Below are positions 55,878-64,000 of a DNA stretch of 64,000 nucleotides, piece by piece; position 1 is the first letter of the stretch; each line of letters starts with the position of its first letter. The stretch covers positions 1,302,001 through 1,366,000 of the forward strand of contig NZ_BJUZ01000001.1 in NCBI RefSeq assembly GCF_007988885.1. Reading direction: 5' to 3'. The DNA comes from Gluconobacter wancherniae NBRC 103581. Lineage in GTDB: Bacteria > Pseudomonadota > Alphaproteobacteria > Acetobacterales > Acetobacteraceae. A program made the translations under genes and the position numbers. Under the pieces are notes generated by a model. The model did no database searches. It was not told where the DNA came from and saw only the letters and a program-made list of their open reading frames with translations.

Positions 55878-57158
55878 CTACACCCCGAAAAACAGTAGAG
55901 AAACCCCGTCCAGCCCCATACCGGCTAAAAAACCAACAACTGTACCATTGACCCGTATGTACGCGAGATCTCGACCAACACCGCTTTCAAGACGTGCAGA
56001 CAAAGAATCACCATCCCAGCCTGCCATCACGGAAGCAATAAACCCTGACATCTTCTCACGCAGACTTGGCAGAACTTTCAGGACAGCCTTTTCTGCCGCC
56101 TTGTTTATTTTATCGCGCAACGCATCGTTTTCGCTCATACTTTCAGCAAGGTGCAGGATTGCGGCATCCAGGACAGAAGCGCTCCAACCTTCCTCCTGCA
56201 TGCAATCTTCTTCCACCATCTTCCGCAAACGCTCCCAAAGCTCTCCACTCCAGGCCTTCAAACTTCCGTGTGTCAGCACAGACGATATGGCAGCGGTCAG
56301 CTCTGCCCGGCGTTCAGGCTCATCTTCAATGCGATCAATTTCAGTACGTACCCAGCTTGTGAAGCCATGCCGAAGATCCGAATCCATGGGGTCCACACGT
56401 TCGAGCTCAGCATTAAGAGCGTTCAGAACACGGCTCGATACGGAGCCTCCGATAGCCCAACCTAGAAAACGCCCACCCTGTTCGCGAACCCGATCTTCGA
56501 CGAAGCCACGCAGATCACCCTCTTTCGCAGTGAGTGTCTGTTTGATGCGGGCGAGCAGAAAAGAGAGCACCTCCTGATGCATCTCGCTATCAACCATCGC
56601 ACGCATGGCACGCGCCACAAGTGGAGCAATATCTTCACCATTGAGTAGGACCGGCAGAGCCTTGGAAAGCGCACTGGCTGCACGTCCGTCCTCGAGACGA
56701 TCAAACATACTTGGGATCGCCGCGCGCATCGTGTTGACGAGTGTCCTACGCGTGGCAGGTTCCGCGAGAATCTTTGCGATCTGTCGTGGAAGATCTATTT
56801 TTGAAAGCGCCCGGCTGACATCGTCATTGGTGAAGAACTGCCCGGACACAAACCGCCCCAGCGCCTCACCTAATCTGACTTTCTGGTTCGGGAGAATCGC
56901 AGTGTGCGGTATCGGCAGCCCCATCGGGTGGCGAAACAGCGCAGTGACGGCAAACCAGTCCGCGAGGCCGCCGACAACGCCAGCACGCGAACCTGCACGC
57001 AGCAATTCAAGCGCAAGGCTGCCAGGCAGCATATTCAGCGCTGTCATGTAGGTTGTGCCAACTGCCAGCACACCCATCCCGATCAGCAGACCTCCGGCCA
57101 GCGTCTGCGGCGAACCAGCTTTCCGTTGGACAGAAGAAATATTCATATCCGTTTGCAT
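55878..57158 (-). CDS. DUF445 family membrane protein
   Basis: This 426-residue protein is of the DUF445 (YjiN) family. Hydrophobic helices lie near the N-terminus (about 20-47) and at the C-terminus (about 402-424, FLAGMGLDGVSLLFFG). Between them is the conserved GGLADWFAVTALFRHPMGLPIPHTAI signature (key part LADWFAVTALFRHP), then a long helical soluble region. Its function is unknown. It converges on nothing: the suf regulator lies 140 bp downstream in the same direction, and the PEP-carboxylase-like gene is divergent from it. Confidence 0.9.
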   Translation of the reverse strand: MQTDMNISSVQRKAGSPQTLAGGLLIGMGVLAVGTTYMTALNMLPGSLALELLRAGSRAGVVGGLADWFAVTALFRHPMGLPIPHTAILPNQKVRLGEALGRFVSGQFFTNDDVSRALSKIDLPRQIAKILAEPATRRTLVNTMRAAIPSMFDRLEDGRAASALSKALPVLLNGEDIAPLVARAMRAMVDSEMHQEVLSFLLARIKQTLTAKEGDLRGFVEDRVREQGGRFLGWAIGGSVSSRVLNALNAELERVDPMDSDLRHGFTSWVRTEIDRIEDEPERRAELTAAISSVLTHGSLKAWSGELWERLRKMVEEDCMQEEGWSASVLDAAILHLAESMSENDALRDKINKAAEKAVLKVLPSLREKMSGFIASVMAGWDGDSLSARLESGVGRDLAYIRVNGTVVGFLAGMGLDGVSLLFFGV

Positions 57159-57274
57159 AAGGCTGCCGTTACCATCTTTCGCAGCACATGTCGCGCGCGC
57201 ACTGTTGCGCTCGGAGGCAGACCGTGGAACATTTTTGGCCCTTTGCCTTTTCCGCAGAAGCGAGACTTTATCTG

Positions 57275-60034
57275 ATGCCTGACTGCGCCTCCAAGCTCGA
57301 CGTGTCTTCCTCCGAAAAAATTGGAGCGATGACGAAACACCTTATTAGCGAGCGTGGCGGCCTCTCTGATCTGATTATTTCCCTTGGTGAAGATTACACT
57401 CACTCCAGTGATGGCATGAGTGCACTCGAAGATATCGTCCGCAACCTGCGCGATGAAAATTTCTGTGATCGCGCGGCCCATCTCCGAACCTATGTCGGTC
57501 TTGACCAGTCGGTCCCAGCTGAACGCCTGAAGGACGTAGCCGCAAGTCTCGTGGCTCAGGCATCATCCCCTGAGAGCCTGTCAATTCCCGCCATTGCTGC
57601 AGTTTTTACAGCACATCCAACTTTTGCCCTGGCCGATGAGGTTTACAGCCTGCTTGCAGCAAAAGCAGAAAACCCGGAACTCCCTGTTCCGCTTATGACG
57701 TCCCACCGCCGCGCAAGCCCTCCTACCCTCAACCATGAGCAATCACTGGCCCTCGCTGCTATCCTGCGCGGGCGAGACGCTCTCGATATGCTCAACAGTG
57801 CTCTGATCCGTGAAATGACCACCCGTTGGCCGAACTCGGAACAGGTCGACCCGGCCCCGGTCGTGCTGGCAAGCTGGGTCGGTTTCGATACAGACGGACG
57901 CAATGACATTGGTTGGTGGGACACCATCCGCATCCGCCTCGAACTGAAACTGGTGCAGCTCGAACGACTGAGAAATGGTTTAGCTGGCCTGAAACTCGAA
58001 GCATCGTCACTCGCCCAACGGGTGGAAATGGCGATTGCTGCGGTTAAACGGCAGCACGAGGCCTGTCCTTCCGGTAAGACAGCCGATCCAGAGGCTATCC
58101 GGACGTTCGCTCACGAGTTGATCGATCTGAGGGAAAATGCCCTGCTTGATGCAGAGGAACTCCGCCCACTGTTCGAAAACGTCATCAGAAACCTTGATGG
58201 CGAAAAGGTGCATACCCTCCGCACCATACGCGCCGGCTTTATGGGACATGGGCTGGGTATTGCTCATATTCACACACGCCTGAACGCTGCACAGATCTAC
58301 AACGTCGCCCGGACACGCCTTGGCCTGACCGACGACCCTGCACTCCCTTCCCGTCGACGCGTGCTTCTCGCCAAGATCGACGAGGCCATGGACAGTCTGC
58401 AGCCTCTGACCGTTGATTTTGGCGCTTTGCTAATTGAATCAGGCTCCGCTGCACGTCTGATGATGACTATGGCGCAGATTCTCAAACACGTTGATTCCGG
58501 CAAACCCATCCGCTTCCTGATCGCCGAGACGGAAAGTGGCTACACCCTCCTTGCAACTCTTTGGCTGGCCCGGCTTTTCGGAATCAAAGACCACCAGATC
58601 GAAATTTCTCCTCTTTTCGAAACGGAAAGCGCGCTGGGCAACGGAGAGACCATCCTTGAGGAAGCTTTTCGCTCACCTCACTGGCGCAACTACCTGCGCG
58701 CGAATGGTCGTCTTTCCCTGCAGTTCGGATACTCCGACTCAGGCCGATATGTAGGTCAGCTCGCCGCCACCAACCTTGTCGAACGCCTGAGAATGAGAAC
58801 TCTGGCACTTCTCAGAGAACATGGGCTGGAAGACGTCTCTCTCACCTTGTTCGATACTCATGGCGAAAGTATCGGGCGCGGCGCACACCCCTTCAGCCTG
58901 CGTGAACGTCTGGAATATTTTTCACCCGTCCGAACCCGCCTGGCCATTCAGGAAGCGGGCATCGGATGTCGTGTAGAGACGGCTTTTCAGGGGGGAGACG
59001 GCTATACACTGTTCGGCACCAGCGCACTTGCAGGTTCGACCATCGCAACGCTCGCCGAGCATGTCGCACATGTTCCCACATCCGTTCATGACCCGATTTA
59101 CGATCGCCCTGATTTCGCAGCCGATTTCTTCTCGACGATCGCGCTCGATATGGGGGCACTGGTAAACGACCCCGGCTATGCGGCCCTGCTCAGCGCCTTC
59201 GGCCCTTCCCTTATCGACAAAACCGGATCACGCCCCTCTGCGCGCCAGTCTGACGCCGCAACAGTGACGCGCATCACACATCCGAGCCAGTTGCGCGCTA
59301 TCCCTAATAACGCGATCCTCCAGCAGTTGGGCTGGTGGGCTGATGTTCTGCATGGCCTCGGAAACGCCGCACAGCGCCACCCTGAAACCTTTGAACACTT
59401 CGTCAGCGATTCCCCCCGCTTTCGTCAGGCAATGGATTTTGCACGGCAGGCACTGGCCCATTCTGACCTGGACGTGCTGCGGGCAACAGTGCGGCAGCTT
59501 GACCCTGGAACGTGGCTGGATCGCGCATCACTTGCAAAAGATGATGATAGCCGCGCAAGCCACCTGACGATTTCACGTGGCCTTGAAGCTCTAGATTTCT
59601 GGGTCAGCGCACCTGCAATGTTCCGCCGCATACAGACAGACCACATAGCGCTTCGTGCAGCGTGGCCGGACGCCCCGCATATGAACCCGCATGAAAAACT
59701 GCTTCATGCGATCCGCTTTGCACTCATGGATCGCCTGTGGGTCCTCTCAACCCATATTCCGTATTTCGGACCACGAGCCAGCCTGACACGCGAAGCAATC
59801 ACAACTTTGGTGCTCTGCCTGGACGTCCCTCGTGCATTGCATTTGCTGGATGATCTCTTTCCTGCATCAGCGCCCAGCATCTCAAATCTGGATTTTGGTG
59901 AACCAGGCGGTGCTGCTGAAGAACAGGGCTTCTCGAGAGAACACGAGGAAATTTTCACGCCGCTCAATCGCTGCTTCAATCTACTGCGTGAAGTTGGTGT
60001 TGCCATCATGCATGCCAACCGCGCCTTCGGTTAA
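57275..60034 (+). CDS. ppc: Phosphoenolpyruvate-carboxylase-like protein, divergent
   Basis: The 919-residue product (ATG at 57275; ATGs at 57188 and 57329 are alternatives) aligns over its length with PEP carboxylase, which makes oxaloacetate from PEP and bicarbonate. The catalytic-His segment is present as TAHPTF (His114), with Phe for the usual Glu. Elsewhere it departs from the family: GFDTDGRND (203-211) for GGDRDGNP, FGYSDSGRY (484) for GYSDSxKD, THGESIGRG (528) where FHGRGGxxGRGG is expected, and no C-terminal QNTG. Conserved structural stretches such as SPLFETESAL remain. It may be a divergent or inactive homologue, so the symbol is provisional. It is divergent from the DUF445 gene. 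Confidence 0.8.
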   Translation: MPDCASKLDVSSSEKIGAMTKHLISERGGLSDLIISLGEDYTHSSDGMSALEDIVRNLRDENFCDRAAHLRTYVGLDQSVPAERLKDVAASLVAQASSPESLSIPAIAAVFTAHPTFALADEVYSLLAAKAENPELPVPLMTSHRRASPPTLNHEQSLALAAILRGRDALDMLNSALIREMTTRWPNSEQVDPAPVVLASWVGFDTDGRNDIGWWDTIRIRLELKLVQLERLRNGLAGLKLEASSLAQRVEMAIAAVKRQHEACPSGKTADPEAIRTFAHELIDLRENALLDAEELRPLFENVIRNLDGEKVHTLRTIRAGFMGHGLGIAHIHTRLNAAQIYNVARTRLGLTDDPALPSRRRVLLAKIDEAMDSLQPLTVDFGALLIESGSAARLMMTMAQILKHVDSGKPIRFLIAETESGYTLLATLWLARLFGIKDHQIEISPLFETESALGNGETILEEAFRSPHWRNYLRANGRLSLQFGYSDSGRYVGQLAATNLVERLRMRTLALLREHGLEDVSLTLFDTHGESIGRGAHPFSLRERLEYFSPVRTRLAIQEAGIGCRVETAFQGGDGYTLFGTSALAGSTIATLAEHVAHVPTSVHDPIYDRPDFAADFFSTIALDMGALVNDPGYAALLSAFGPSLIDKTGSRPSARQSDAATVTRITHPSQLRAIPNNAILQQLGWWADVLHGLGNAAQRHPETFEHFVSDSPRFRQAMDFARQALAHSDLDVLRATVRQLDPGTWLDRASLAKDDDSRASHLTISRGLEALDFWVSAPAMFRRIQTDHIALRAAWPDAPHMNPHEKLLHAIRFALMDRLWVLSTHIPYFGPRASLTREAITTLVLCLDVPRALHLLDDLFPASAPSISNLDFGEPGGAAEEQGFSREHEEIFTPLNRCFNLLREVGVAIMHANRAFG

Positions 60035-60116
60035 GTCAAAACGGCTCCGCAATGCTTGTCGCTTGTGGAGCCTGTGATTACACAGGGTTCCATCGCAAAA
60101 GTTGGAGATTCCTGTC

Positions 60117-61706
60117 ATGTTTCGTAAGGCCCTTCTGCTGGGTGCGACCATGTTCGTCACACCCGTTCTCGCCGCGGCGACACCCGCAGTATCTCCAGTT
60201 CCAAACGCCGACAGCGTTACAACAGGCAGCGTCACCGTAGGCGGCACAGCCATCCCCTATCACGCTGTTGCCGGCACCATTCTCGTTCACGGTTCGAACT
60301 ACAATGATTCCGCAGAAGTCATTTCTTCACGCGGGACAAAAATCGATACAAGCAAAGACGAAGACGCCAAAAATCCGCCTGTCGCGTCCATGTTCTATAC
60401 CGCTTATTTCAAGCAGGGTGTGCCGTCCAACAAGCGTCCGATCACCTTCATCTATAATGGCGGTCCCGGCTCTGCATCGGTCTGGCTGCACATGGGATCA
60501 TTCGGCCCCGTTCGGGTCAACACTCCAGGTGACCAACATCTTGCAGCAGCTCCTTATCCGCTGATCAACAACCCGCAATCCCTGATGGACGTTTCAGACG
60601 TCGTTTTCATTGATGCGCCAGGAACGGGTTTTTCACGGATTGCAGGAAAAGACGCAGGCAAGGAATTCCTGGGCGTTGATGGCGATGCCGAAGCCTTCAC
60701 GCATTTCATTGCCCAGTTCCTTGCGAAATATCATCGCTATAATTCACCGAAATATCTTTTCGGTGAAAGCTACGGAACAATGCGTTCTGCCGTCGTCATC
60801 AATAACCTCGAACAGGACGAGAGCATCGACTTTAACGGTGTCATTCTGCTGTCCCAGATCCTAAACTACGACAACAGTGACGACGGCCCGCAATTTAATG
60901 CCGGTATGGACGCCCCTTATATTCTGGCTCTGCCCACTTATGCTGCAACGGCTTGGTATCACCATTGCCTGCCGCAGCAGCACCCGGATCTGAAAGCCTT
61001 CCTCAAGGAAGTCGAGCAGTTCGCGAGCACCGACTATACATTGGCGCTACAGCAGGGCGCTGACCTTCCAGAGGCAAAAAAGCAGGAAATCGCCAATCGG
61101 CTACATGACTACACAGGCCTGCCTGTCGACTACATCCTGCGTGCAGATCTGCGCGTGAATGGTGGCGAATTCGACCAGCAGCTTCAGGCAAAAACCGGAA
61201 ATGCAACTGGCCGTCTGGACACACGCTTCTCCAGCCCGACCATTGACCCGATGAGCCAGGAAGTGGATTACGATCCGCAGTCCACTGCCATCAGCTCTGC
61301 TTATGTTTCCACATTTAATGAATATGTGCGCAGCACGCTCAAATACGGCACGGATGAAAACTATCGCCTGTCCAACCCACAGGGCCACTGGGACTCACAT
61401 CATCGCCAGCCAGGTGGTGGCTACCAGCCTAAGGGCGTCCCCAATGTCATGACCGACCTTGCGATGGCGATCAAAACCAATCCAAACCTGCACGTCATGC
61501 TCAATGCAGGATATTTTGACCTAGCAACCCCGTATTACGAGGGCATCTACGAAATGAAGCACCTGCCGATCCCGGCGAACCTTCAGAAAAATATCGAGTA
61601 TGCCCAATACCAGTCCGGACACATGGTCTACGTGGACCCGAACACCCTGCAGCAGCTTCATGACAATGTAGCCGCCTTTATCCGCAAGACGGATAATCTT
61701 CACTAA
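60117..61706 (+). CDS. Secreted S10 family serine carboxypeptidase
   Basis: The 529-residue product (ATG at 60117 with GGAG nine bases upstream; an in-frame TTG at 60102 is weaker) begins with a signal peptide of about 24 residues (ALLLGATMFVTPVLAAATPA). The alpha/beta-hydrolase core has the oxyanion region FIYNGGPGSASVWLHMGSFGP, catalytic Ser in GESYGTMRS, Asp in NAGYFDLATP and His in QSGHMVYV. This is the serine carboxypeptidase family, probably periplasmic or exported. The substrate is unknown. It stands alone after the ppc-like gene and has its own terminator. Confidence 0.91.
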   Translation: MFRKALLLGATMFVTPVLAAATPAVSPVPNADSVTTGSVTVGGTAIPYHAVAGTILVHGSNYNDSAEVISSRGTKIDTSKDEDAKNPPVASMFYTAYFKQGVPSNKRPITFIYNGGPGSASVWLHMGSFGPVRVNTPGDQHLAAAPYPLINNPQSLMDVSDVVFIDAPGTGFSRIAGKDAGKEFLGVDGDAEAFTHFIAQFLAKYHRYNSPKYLFGESYGTMRSAVVINNLEQDESIDFNGVILLSQILNYDNSDDGPQFNAGMDAPYILALPTYAATAWYHHCLPQQHPDLKAFLKEVEQFASTDYTLALQQGADLPEAKKQEIANRLHDYTGLPVDYILRADLRVNGGEFDQQLQAKTGNATGRLDTRFSSPTIDPMSQEVDYDPQSTAISSAYVSTFNEYVRSTLKYGTDENYRLSNPQGHWDSHHRQPGGGYQPKGVPNVMTDLAMAIKTNPNLHVMLNAGYFDLATPYYEGIYEMKHLPIPANLQKNIEYAQYQSGHMVYVDPNTLQQLHDNVAAFIRKTDNLH

Positions 61707-61751
61707 TTCTAGTCATACTTCATCGGGCCTCAGCCCGAACAGGACATAGCG

Positions 61752-61785
61752 AGGCAGTCGGGTATTTTACCTGACTGCCTTTTTT
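61752..61785 (+). terminator. Terminator of the S10 peptidase gene
   Basis: AGGCAGTCGGGT (61752-61763) pairs with ACCTGACTGCCT (61769-61780), 12 positions with one G-U, loop of 5 nt, and is followed by TTTTT. It lies 46 bp past the stop codon. This is a good intrinsic terminator. Confidence 0.9.
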
Positions 61786-61838
61786 ATATTCCAGAAAAAC
61801 ATCACCTTAATCACAGGCATGCCCCCATGACGCAAAAG

Positions 61839-61870
61839 AAAACCCCGCCGGATTGCTCCGACGGGGTTTT
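61839..61870 (-). terminator. Terminator of fusA
   Basis: AAAACCCCGCCGGA (61839-61852) pairs with TCCGACGGGGTTTT (61857-61870) with one mismatch and a 4-nt loop. In minus-strand RNA the stem ends GGGGUUUUCUUUUG. It begins 25 bp past the fusA stop, so nothing is cotranscribed downstream of fusA. Confidence 0.9.
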
Positions 61871-61894
61871 TCAATTCCAGCGTTGCTGAAAAAA

Positions 61895-64000
61895 TCAGGA
61901 AGACTTTGCCATGATTTCTTCGGCCACGTTACGCGGAACCGGATCGTAATGATGGAACTGCATGGTGAAGGACGCACGACCCTTCGTTGCAGAACGCAGA
62001 TGCGAGATGTAGCCGAACATTTCCTTCAGCGGCACCTGCGCACGGATCATCACCGTCGAACCAGAGGTTTCCTGGTTCTGAATGATGCCACGACGACGGT
62101 TAAGGTCGCCCACCACGTCACCCACGTGATCGTTCGGTGTGGTTATTTCCACATCCATGATTGGCTCAAGAATGACGGGACCGGCATTCTTCATGCCTTC
62201 ACGGAAAGCAGCCTTGGCGGCGATTTCGAAGGCCAGAGCCGACGAGTCAACGTCATGGTACTTACCGTCAAGCAGCGTGAACTTGAAATCGACGGTCGGG
62301 AAGCCTGCCAGAACACCCGTGGTGGACTGAGCGCGGATACCCTTTTCAACTGCCGGGATGTATTCCTTCGGAATAGCACCACCAACAACCTTGTTCTCAA
62401 AAGTGATCTCGTCCTTCTTATCGGAAGGTGCGAACTCAATCTTCACTTCAGCGTACTGACCCGAACCACCCGACTGCTTCTTGTGGGTGTAGGTCTCTAC
62501 GTGCGGCTTGGTGATCGTCTCACGATAGGCGACCTGAGGTGCACCAATGTTTGCATCAACGCCGTATTCACGACGCAGACGGTCGACAATGATGTCCAGA
62601 TGAAGCTCGCCCATACCGGAAAGAATGGTCTGGCCGGTTTCCTGGTCGGTCTTCAGCTTCAGAGAAGGATCTTCCGCTGTCAGCTTCTGAAGAGCCAGCG
62701 TCATCTTCTCTACGCCGTCCTTGGTCTTCGGCTCGACAGAAATATCGATGACCGGAACCGGGAACTGCATGCGCTCCAGAACCACCGGATCAGCAGCGTC
62801 AGCAAGCGTATCACCCGTTACGGTGTCCTTGAGGCCCACGAACGCAGCAATGTCACCAGCGCCAACAGACTTCACTTCCTGACGCTTGTCAGCATGCATC
62901 TGGAACATGCGGCCAACGCGCTCCTTGTGACCCTTGGTCGTATTAAGGACCGTGTCACCGGAGTTCAGAACGCCACGATAAACGCGGACGAACGTCAGTG
63001 TGCCGTACTTGTCGGAAATGATCTTGAACGCAAGACCAGCAAACTTTCCATCCGGATCGACAGGAACGATCGGCAGGAAGTTTTCGTCAACTTCTTCGTC
63101 TTCCGGCGGCGCAATGCGAATGCCTTCAACTTCATCAGGAGCTGGCAGGTAATCGATCACAGCGTCGAGCAGTGGCTGAACGCCCTTGTTCTTAAACGCC
63201 GTACCACACATGACGGGGCGGAACTCACCGGAGATTGCACCCTTCTTGATGCACTTCTTCAGTGTTGCAACGTCCACATCACCCTTTTCGAAATACTCTT
63301 CCATGGCATCGTTATCCATGGCGAGAGCAGTGTCGAGAAGAACCTGGCGAGCTTCGTCCGCCTTGTCCTTGAGGTCTGCAGGGATCTCTTCGTAGTGGAA
63401 CTTGGCGCCGAGTTCGCCGCCTTCCCATACGATCGCGCGCATCTCGACAAGATCAACAACACCAACGAAATTTTCTTCGGCGCCGATCGGAAGCTGCAGC
63501 GGAACAGCAACGATGTCCAGCTTTTCCTTTAGCGTGTCGAATGCACGGTAGAAATCAGCGCCGGTACGGTCGAGCTTGTTGATGAAGATGATACGCGGAA
63601 CGCTGTAACGATCAGCAAGACGCCAGTTTGTCTCGGACTGCGGCTGCACACCAGCCACACCTTCGATCACGAAGATGGCGCCATCAAGCACGCGGAGCGA
63701 ACGGTTGACTTCAATGTTGAAGTCAATGTGGCCCGGGGTGTCGATGATGTTAATGCGGTTGTCGTTCCACACGCATGTCACAGCAGCAGACGTGATGGTA
63801 ATTCCGCGCTCACGCTCCTGAGCCATGTAATCGGTCGTGGTGTTACCGTCATGGACTTCGCCGATGCGATGCGACATGCCTGTGTAATACAGGATACGCT
63901 CGGTCGTCGTGGTCTTACCAGCATCGATGTGCGCGGTAATACCGATGTTACGGATTTTCGAAAGGGCCGACTTGGCCTCCTCGACGACGTTTTCGGTCAC
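61895..64000 (-). CDS. fusA: Elongation factor G
   Basis: EF-G is the translocase GTPase of translation. The 701-residue frame covers all five domains: G1 [10 protein letters not shown] near residue 23-32, switch [13 protein letters not shown]4 FINKLDRTG, and domain IV/V ending in the Ser-rich MAKSS. The GTG at exactly position 64000 could be the start, giving a 10-residue N-terminal extension before [11 protein letters not shown], or the gene may continue past the window edge. The usual following gene, tuf, is absent; a terminator follows instead. The sequence style ([22 protein letters not shown]) is that of acetic-acid-bacterial EF-G, as far as I recall. Confidence 0.93.
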   Translation of the reverse strand: MTENVVEEAKSALSKIRNIGITAHIDAGKTTTTERILYYTGMSHRIGEVHDGNTTTDYMAQERERGITITSAAVTCVWNDNRINIIDTPGHIDFNIEVNRSLRVLDGAIFVIEGVAGVQPQSETNWRLADRYSVPRIIFINKLDRTGADFYRAFDTLKEKLDIVAVPLQLPIGAEENFVGVVDLVEMRAIVWEGGELGAKFHYEEIPADLKDKADEARQVLLDTALAMDNDAMEEYFEKGDVDVATLKKCIKKGAISGEFRPVMCGTAFKNKGVQPLLDAVIDYLPAPDEVEGIRIAPPEDEEVDENFLPIVPVDPDGKFAGLAFKIISDKYGTLTFVRVYRGVLNSGDTVLNTTKGHKERVGRMFQMHADKRQEVKSVGAGDIAAFVGLKDTVTGDTLADAADPVVLERMQFPVPVIDISVEPKTKDGVEKMTLALQKLTAEDPSLKLKTDQETGQTILSGMGELHLDIIVDRLRREYGVDANIGAPQVAYRETITKPHVETYTHKKQSGGSGQYAEVKIEFAPSDKKDEITFENKVVGGAIPKEYIPAVEKGIRAQSTTGVLAGFPTVDFKFTLLDGKYHDVDSSALAFEIAAKAAFREGMKNAGPVILEPIMDVEITTPNDHVGDVVGDLNRRRGIIQNQETSGSTVMIRAQVPLKEMFGYISHLRSATKGRASFTMQFHHYDPVPRNVAEEIMAKSS

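Noticed and set aside
61853-63532. 559-residue open frame antisense to fusA
   Set aside because: It lies entirely on the opposite strand of a highly conserved gene, has low-complexity composition (many Arg, Leu, Val, His) and no domain; it is a codon-bias shadow.

Overview
The window is a dense stretch of bacterial chromosome, G+C in the fifties by eye, and it reads as alphaproteobacterial. The gene orders tig-clpP-clpX-lon-hupB-tRNA-Val, birA-coaX-rnj-proS-lolC-lolD-dnaE and kdsB-pheA-dapA-smpB, together with a short ProRS, point to that class. The protein styles (EF-G, the two-domain cold-shock protein, the PEP-carboxylase-like protein) and the apparent absence of a complex I operon from its usual slot suggest an acetic acid bacterium (Acetobacteraceae), perhaps Gluconobacter or a close relative. 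The genus is an inference. I see no insertion sequence, prophage, CRISPR array, toxin-antitoxin pair or other obvious island: this is core chromosome.

Layout. 1-3701: mfd (cut by the window edge) and recG diverge from a shared 73-bp region. 3786-6540: a degenerate GGDEF/EAL protein converges on an LpxR-type lipid A deacylase. 6541-7613: control region, double cold-shock protein and a clear terminator. 7688-10702 (minus): kdsB-pheA-dapA-smpB. 10779-14465 (plus): hisN, serA, comM. 14462-16521 (minus): metC-sseA. 16632-18334 (plus): PerM-family transporter and an EEP-family hydrolase. 18338-24007: cls, bpt, parC, a small lipoprotein and recO. 24145-36862 (minus): birA, coaX, rnj, proS, lolC, lolD, a CBS-BON protein, dnaE, rpsB and tsf. 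36885-43919 (minus): tRNA-Leu, tig, clpP, clpX, lon, hupB and tRNA-Val. 44004-49912: nnrD/nnrE fusion, a small membrane protein, a DEAD-box helicase with an AT-hook-rich tail, and an RNA methyltransferase. 49860-55737 (minus): a seven-gene suf operon headed by its Rrf2 regulator. 55878-61706: DUF445 protein, PEP-carboxylase-like protein and an S10 peptidase. 61895-64000 (minus): fusA.

How the genes work together. Most are housekeeping: repair (Mfd, RecG, RecO), replication and topology (DnaE, ParC, HU), translation (S2, EF-Ts, EF-G, ProRS, SmpB, two tRNAs), proteostasis (trigger factor, ClpXP, Lon, Bpt), envelope (LolCD, KdsB, Cls, LpxR), amino acids (PheA, DapA, SerA, HisN, MetC) and Fe-S assembly (SUF). 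I did not find a plainly novel multigene system. The best leads are single proteins and sites: the AT-hook helicase, a PEP-carboxylase homologue lacking the canonical catalytic motifs, a GGDEF/EAL protein with Lys in place of a catalytic Glu, the complex-I-less junction between hupB/tRNA-Val and birA, an 18-bp perfect palindrome before serA, a hairpin around the comM start, and a 13-bp inverted repeat between clpX and lon. Many genes have more than one possible start; the evidence for each choice is stated.
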